The position numbers and the translations under genes are program-made. From Opitutales bacterium (GTDB lineage Bacteria; Verrucomicrobiota; Verrucomicrobiia; Opitutales; Opitutaceae), in NCBI GenBank assembly GCA_021772595.1, contig JAJFLS010000436.1, forward strand, positions 1 through 16,011: a stretch of 16,011 nt of DNA. The letters run 5' to 3'. The notes below the pieces were generated by a model. That model worked only from the letters and a program-made list of their open reading frames with translations. It was not told where the DNA came from and made no database searches. Shown here piece after piece: positions 14,141-16,011 of this stretch. Position 1 is the first letter of the stretch, and every line of letters begins with the position of its first letter.

Positions 14141-14241
14141 TGTAGGAGCCTGCTTGCAGGCGATTAATTCCCCCGGCGATGGCAACGAAAAAAATCGCCT
14201 GCAAGCCACCGACAAGTCGGGGTCAATGACAGGCTCCTACA
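14141..14241. repeat. REPIN (copy 3) with an interrupted right arm
   Basis: The left arm at 14141-14164 is identical to the copy-1 core. The right arm begins at 14194 (ATCGCCTGCAAGC, to 14206), is broken by 24 foreign bases, and resumes as AGGCTCCTACA (14231-14241). Removing the 24 bases restores a perfect 24-base arm. The spacer between arms is 29 bases and unlike those of the other copies. The element fills most of the gap between the helicase gene's 3' end and the arsC start. Confidence 0.85.
14207..14230. other. 24-bp palindrome-containing insertion nested in a REPIN arm
   Basis: These 24 bases interrupt the right arm of REPIN copy 3. They contain their own inverted repeat, CCGAC-AA-GTCGG, followed by GGTCAATGAC. 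The left boundary is ambiguous by one base because both sides carry a C. No target-site duplication beyond that is visible. It may be part of another repeat family or a copying error, and its identity is unknown. Confidence 0.6.
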
Positions 14242-14298
14242 AACGAAAGTACTTAAGTTGACGCCTATGCGAAGTCACGGGCATTTGTTTCCGGTTAA

Positions 14299-16011
14299 TT
14301 ACCAGCCGTAGTTTCGGCGGATGCGGATGGGCTCGTAGAGGTCTTGAGAAATCTCCTGAAGGAAGCGGCTGGGGGTGAGAAACATGGAGGGGCCGCCTTT
14401 GGTGTTCATCTTGGGATAGAGGAGGTAGAGCTCGTCGCGGGCTCGGGTGACGGCGACGTAGAAGAGGCGTCGCTCTTCTTCGGTGTCGCCGGACTCGATG
14501 GCGCGGCGGATTGGGAAAAGCCCTTCGGCCGCTCCGATGAGGAAGACGACGTCGAATTCCAAGCCCTTTGCCTGGTGGATGGTGGTGAGTCGGATGGATT
14601 CGTCGGCGTCCTCGATATTCCGGTTTGAGACTTCGGAGCTCAGCAGGGTGATTTGGGCGATCAGTTCTTGCATCTCGTCGAAACGAGCGGCGAAGCCGAC
14701 GAGCGAGTTGAGGTCGTCCATTCGGTTGACGTAGTTCGCGTATGCGCCTTGCAAATACTGGCTGTACCAGCCCTCGAGCCCGATATGAACGACGTCTTGG
14801 GGAGAGCCGGAATCGTTCACCTGCTTCATGTCTTGCAGGCTTTGAACGAGCGAATTCCAATCTTCCTTCGCCGCGGCGGGCACTTTCTTGACGACGGCTT
14901 CGTCGCTGAGCGCGTCGATGAAATCGATTTGCTTGGACTGGGCGGTTCCCTTGGTTAGGGCGTAGAGTTTCTGAGCGTTTTTCTCTCCGATTTTAGGAAG
15001 CAGAACGGCCAGTCTCATGAATGCGGATACATCGCTCGGATTGTAGACGAGGCGGAGATGGGAGACCATGTCCTTGATGTGAGCCTGCTCGAAGAAGCGT
15101 ACGCCGCTGGTGATCTGGTAGGGGATGCCGGAACGGGAGAGCTCCATCTGCATATCGAGCGCCTGGTAGTGGGCCCGGTAGAGGATGGCGATTTCGCGAG
15201 GGTCTTTGCCCTCGTCGATCAGGCCGCGAACGCGATTGACGACGAACTGGGCCTGCTCCCTTCCGTCCATCGCTTGGACTACGTACGGCACCTGGCTGGA
15301 CGGCTTGTGGGCTCGCAGCTCTTTGTCGAAGCCGCGCGTGCTGCGATTTTGGATGACCGCATTGGCGAGGGTTAGGATCTCGGGCGTGCTTCGATAGTTT
15401 GTCTCGATTCTAAGGATACGCGTTTCGGGATGGCGATCCGGGAAGGTCATGATGTTCTCGAAGTTCGCGCCGCGCCAGGAGTAGATGCATTGGGCATCGT
15501 CGCCGACCGCCATGATCTGATGATTGGCGCCCATGGTGTCGACGATCTCCGCTTGGAGCGAATTGGTGTCCTGGTATTCGTCGACCAAGGTGTGGCGGAA
15601 ACGCTTGGCGTAATGCTCTTTCACTTCCGGGGCGACTTCCATGAGCTTAAGCCAGTTGGTTAGGAGATCGTCGTAGTCGACGACTTGCTGCTCCTGTTTG
15701 TGTTTCGCGTAGACTTCGGAAAACGTCTGGATCTGGTCGACGAGCTCGTTGTGCTGCGGGAAGTAGTGGACGATGGCATGCTCGATCGTACTGCGCGTGT
15801 TGCGGGCCATGCTGATGATCGACGAGAGCGGGCCGGCCTTGGGGTTGGTCTTGTTTTTGAAGAATGAGCGGTTGACGGATTCGGCGGCTGTTTTCAGGAC
15901 GGATTCCGCTTCGCTGGCGTCGAGAATGGTGAAGTTTTTGGCAAGGCCCACCGCTTCCCCGTGCATGCGCAGCAGCCGGTGACCGATGCTGTGAAAGGTG
16001 CCGCCCCAGAA
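14299..16011 (-). CDS. UvrD/Rep-family superfamily 1A DNA helicase, N-terminus beyond the window
   Basis: The frame runs open off the right edge, giving 570 visible residues; the ATG at 15966 is internal. The first visible residues, FWGGTFHSIGHRLLR, are helicase motif Ia, so the Q motif and Walker A lie outside the window. Further motifs, in visible-residue numbers, are VDYDD (112-116), motif II VDEYQDTN (143-150), motif III VGDDAQCIYSWRGA (169-182), motif IV ETNYRS (203-208), motif V TTIHQAKGLEFDVVF and motif VI RRLFYVAVTRARDELYLL. These are the marks of 3'-5' ATP-driven helicases such as UvrD, PcrA and Rep, which act in nucleotide excision and mismatch repair and in removing proteins from forks. 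Only about 50 residues follow motif VI, so the long C-terminal tail that binds RNA polymerase in UvrD/PcrA is not obvious. Which of the three it serves as is not certain. Confidence 0.93.
   Translation of the reverse strand, partial: FWGGTFHSIGHRLLRMHGEAVGLAKNFTILDASEAESVLKTAAESVNRSFFKNKTNPKAGPLSSIISMARNTRSTIEHAIVHYFPQHNELVDQIQTFSEVYAKHKQEQQVVDYDDLLTNWLKLMEVAPEVKEHYAKRFRHTLVDEYQDTNSLQAEIVDTMGANHQIMAVGDDAQCIYSWRGANFENIMTFPDRHPETRILRIETNYRSTPEILTLANAVIQNRSTRGFDKELRAHKPSSQVPYVVQAMDGREQAQFVVNRVRGLIDEGKDPREIAILYRAHYQALDMQMELSRSGIPYQITSGVRFFEQAHIKDMVSHLRLVYNPSDVSAFMRLAVLLPKIGEKNAQKLYALTKGTAQSKQIDFIDALSDEAVVKKVPAAAKEDWNSLVQSLQDMKQVNDSGSPQDVVHIGLEGWYSQYLQGAYANYVNRMDDLNSLVGFAARFDEMQELIAQITLLSSEVSNRNIEDADESIRLTTIHQAKGLEFDVVFLIGAAEGLFPIRRAIESGDTEEERRLFYVAVTRARDELYLLYPKMNTKGGPSMFLTPSRFLQEISQDLYEPIRIRRNYGW

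Overview
The window reads as a stretch of chromosome from a Gram-negative, moderately GC-rich heterotroph. The best taxonomic hint is the C-terminus of the large subtilase at 1906-6027. It carries two copies of a domain of about 133 residues (opening LVNLS.RG.VG) that I associate from memory with secreted proteins of Verrucomicrobiota, class Opitutae (Puniceicoccales/Pelagicoccus-like). This assignment is an inference and was not tested by search. Almost no start codon has a visible Shine-Dalgarno sequence, and several are preceded by A-rich tracts.

Layout, left to right: the 3' part of a TPR-protein gene (+, 2-655); a compound REP-like repeat (658-773); a CDF-type cation efflux gene (-, 767-1708); a 1373-residue subtilase with a seven-unit FG-GAP propeller between two fibronectin-III-like domains (+, 1906-6027); a REPIN (6048-6112); a class I/II aminotransferase (-, 6130-7299); a Rho-independent terminator (7371-7398, minus strand); an unrecognised single-pass membrane protein (-, 7427-8218); a DoxX-like membrane protein and a membrane-anchored FMN/Fe-S glutamate-synthase-domain protein that look like a two-gene operon (-, 8366-10339); a divergent intergenic region with a second REPIN; a family 2 glycoside hydrolase (+, 10666-12861); an HTH-XRE protein fused to a degenerate class III nucleotide-cyclase domain (+, 12928-13659); a thioredoxin-type arsenate reductase (-, 13681-14124); a third REPIN carrying a nested 24-bp insertion; and the 3' part of a UvrD/Rep helicase gene (-, 14299 to the window end).

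The genes do not form one pathway; this looks like ordinary chromosome with short transcription units that often change direction. Likely operons are the glutamate-synthase-like gene followed by the DoxX-like gene (12-nt gap), and possibly the glycoside hydrolase followed by the HTH-cyclase regulator (66-nt gap).

Two things stand out. First, the HTH-XRE plus pseudo-cyclase protein keeps the residues that would recognise adenine but has lost one metal-binding Asp and both transition-state residues. It could be a transcription factor that senses a nucleotide. Second, the intergenic DNA holds at least two families of GTAG-headed palindromic repeats (REP/REPIN type). They show compensatory base changes, a nested insertion, and one element that supplies the stop codon of a neighbouring gene.
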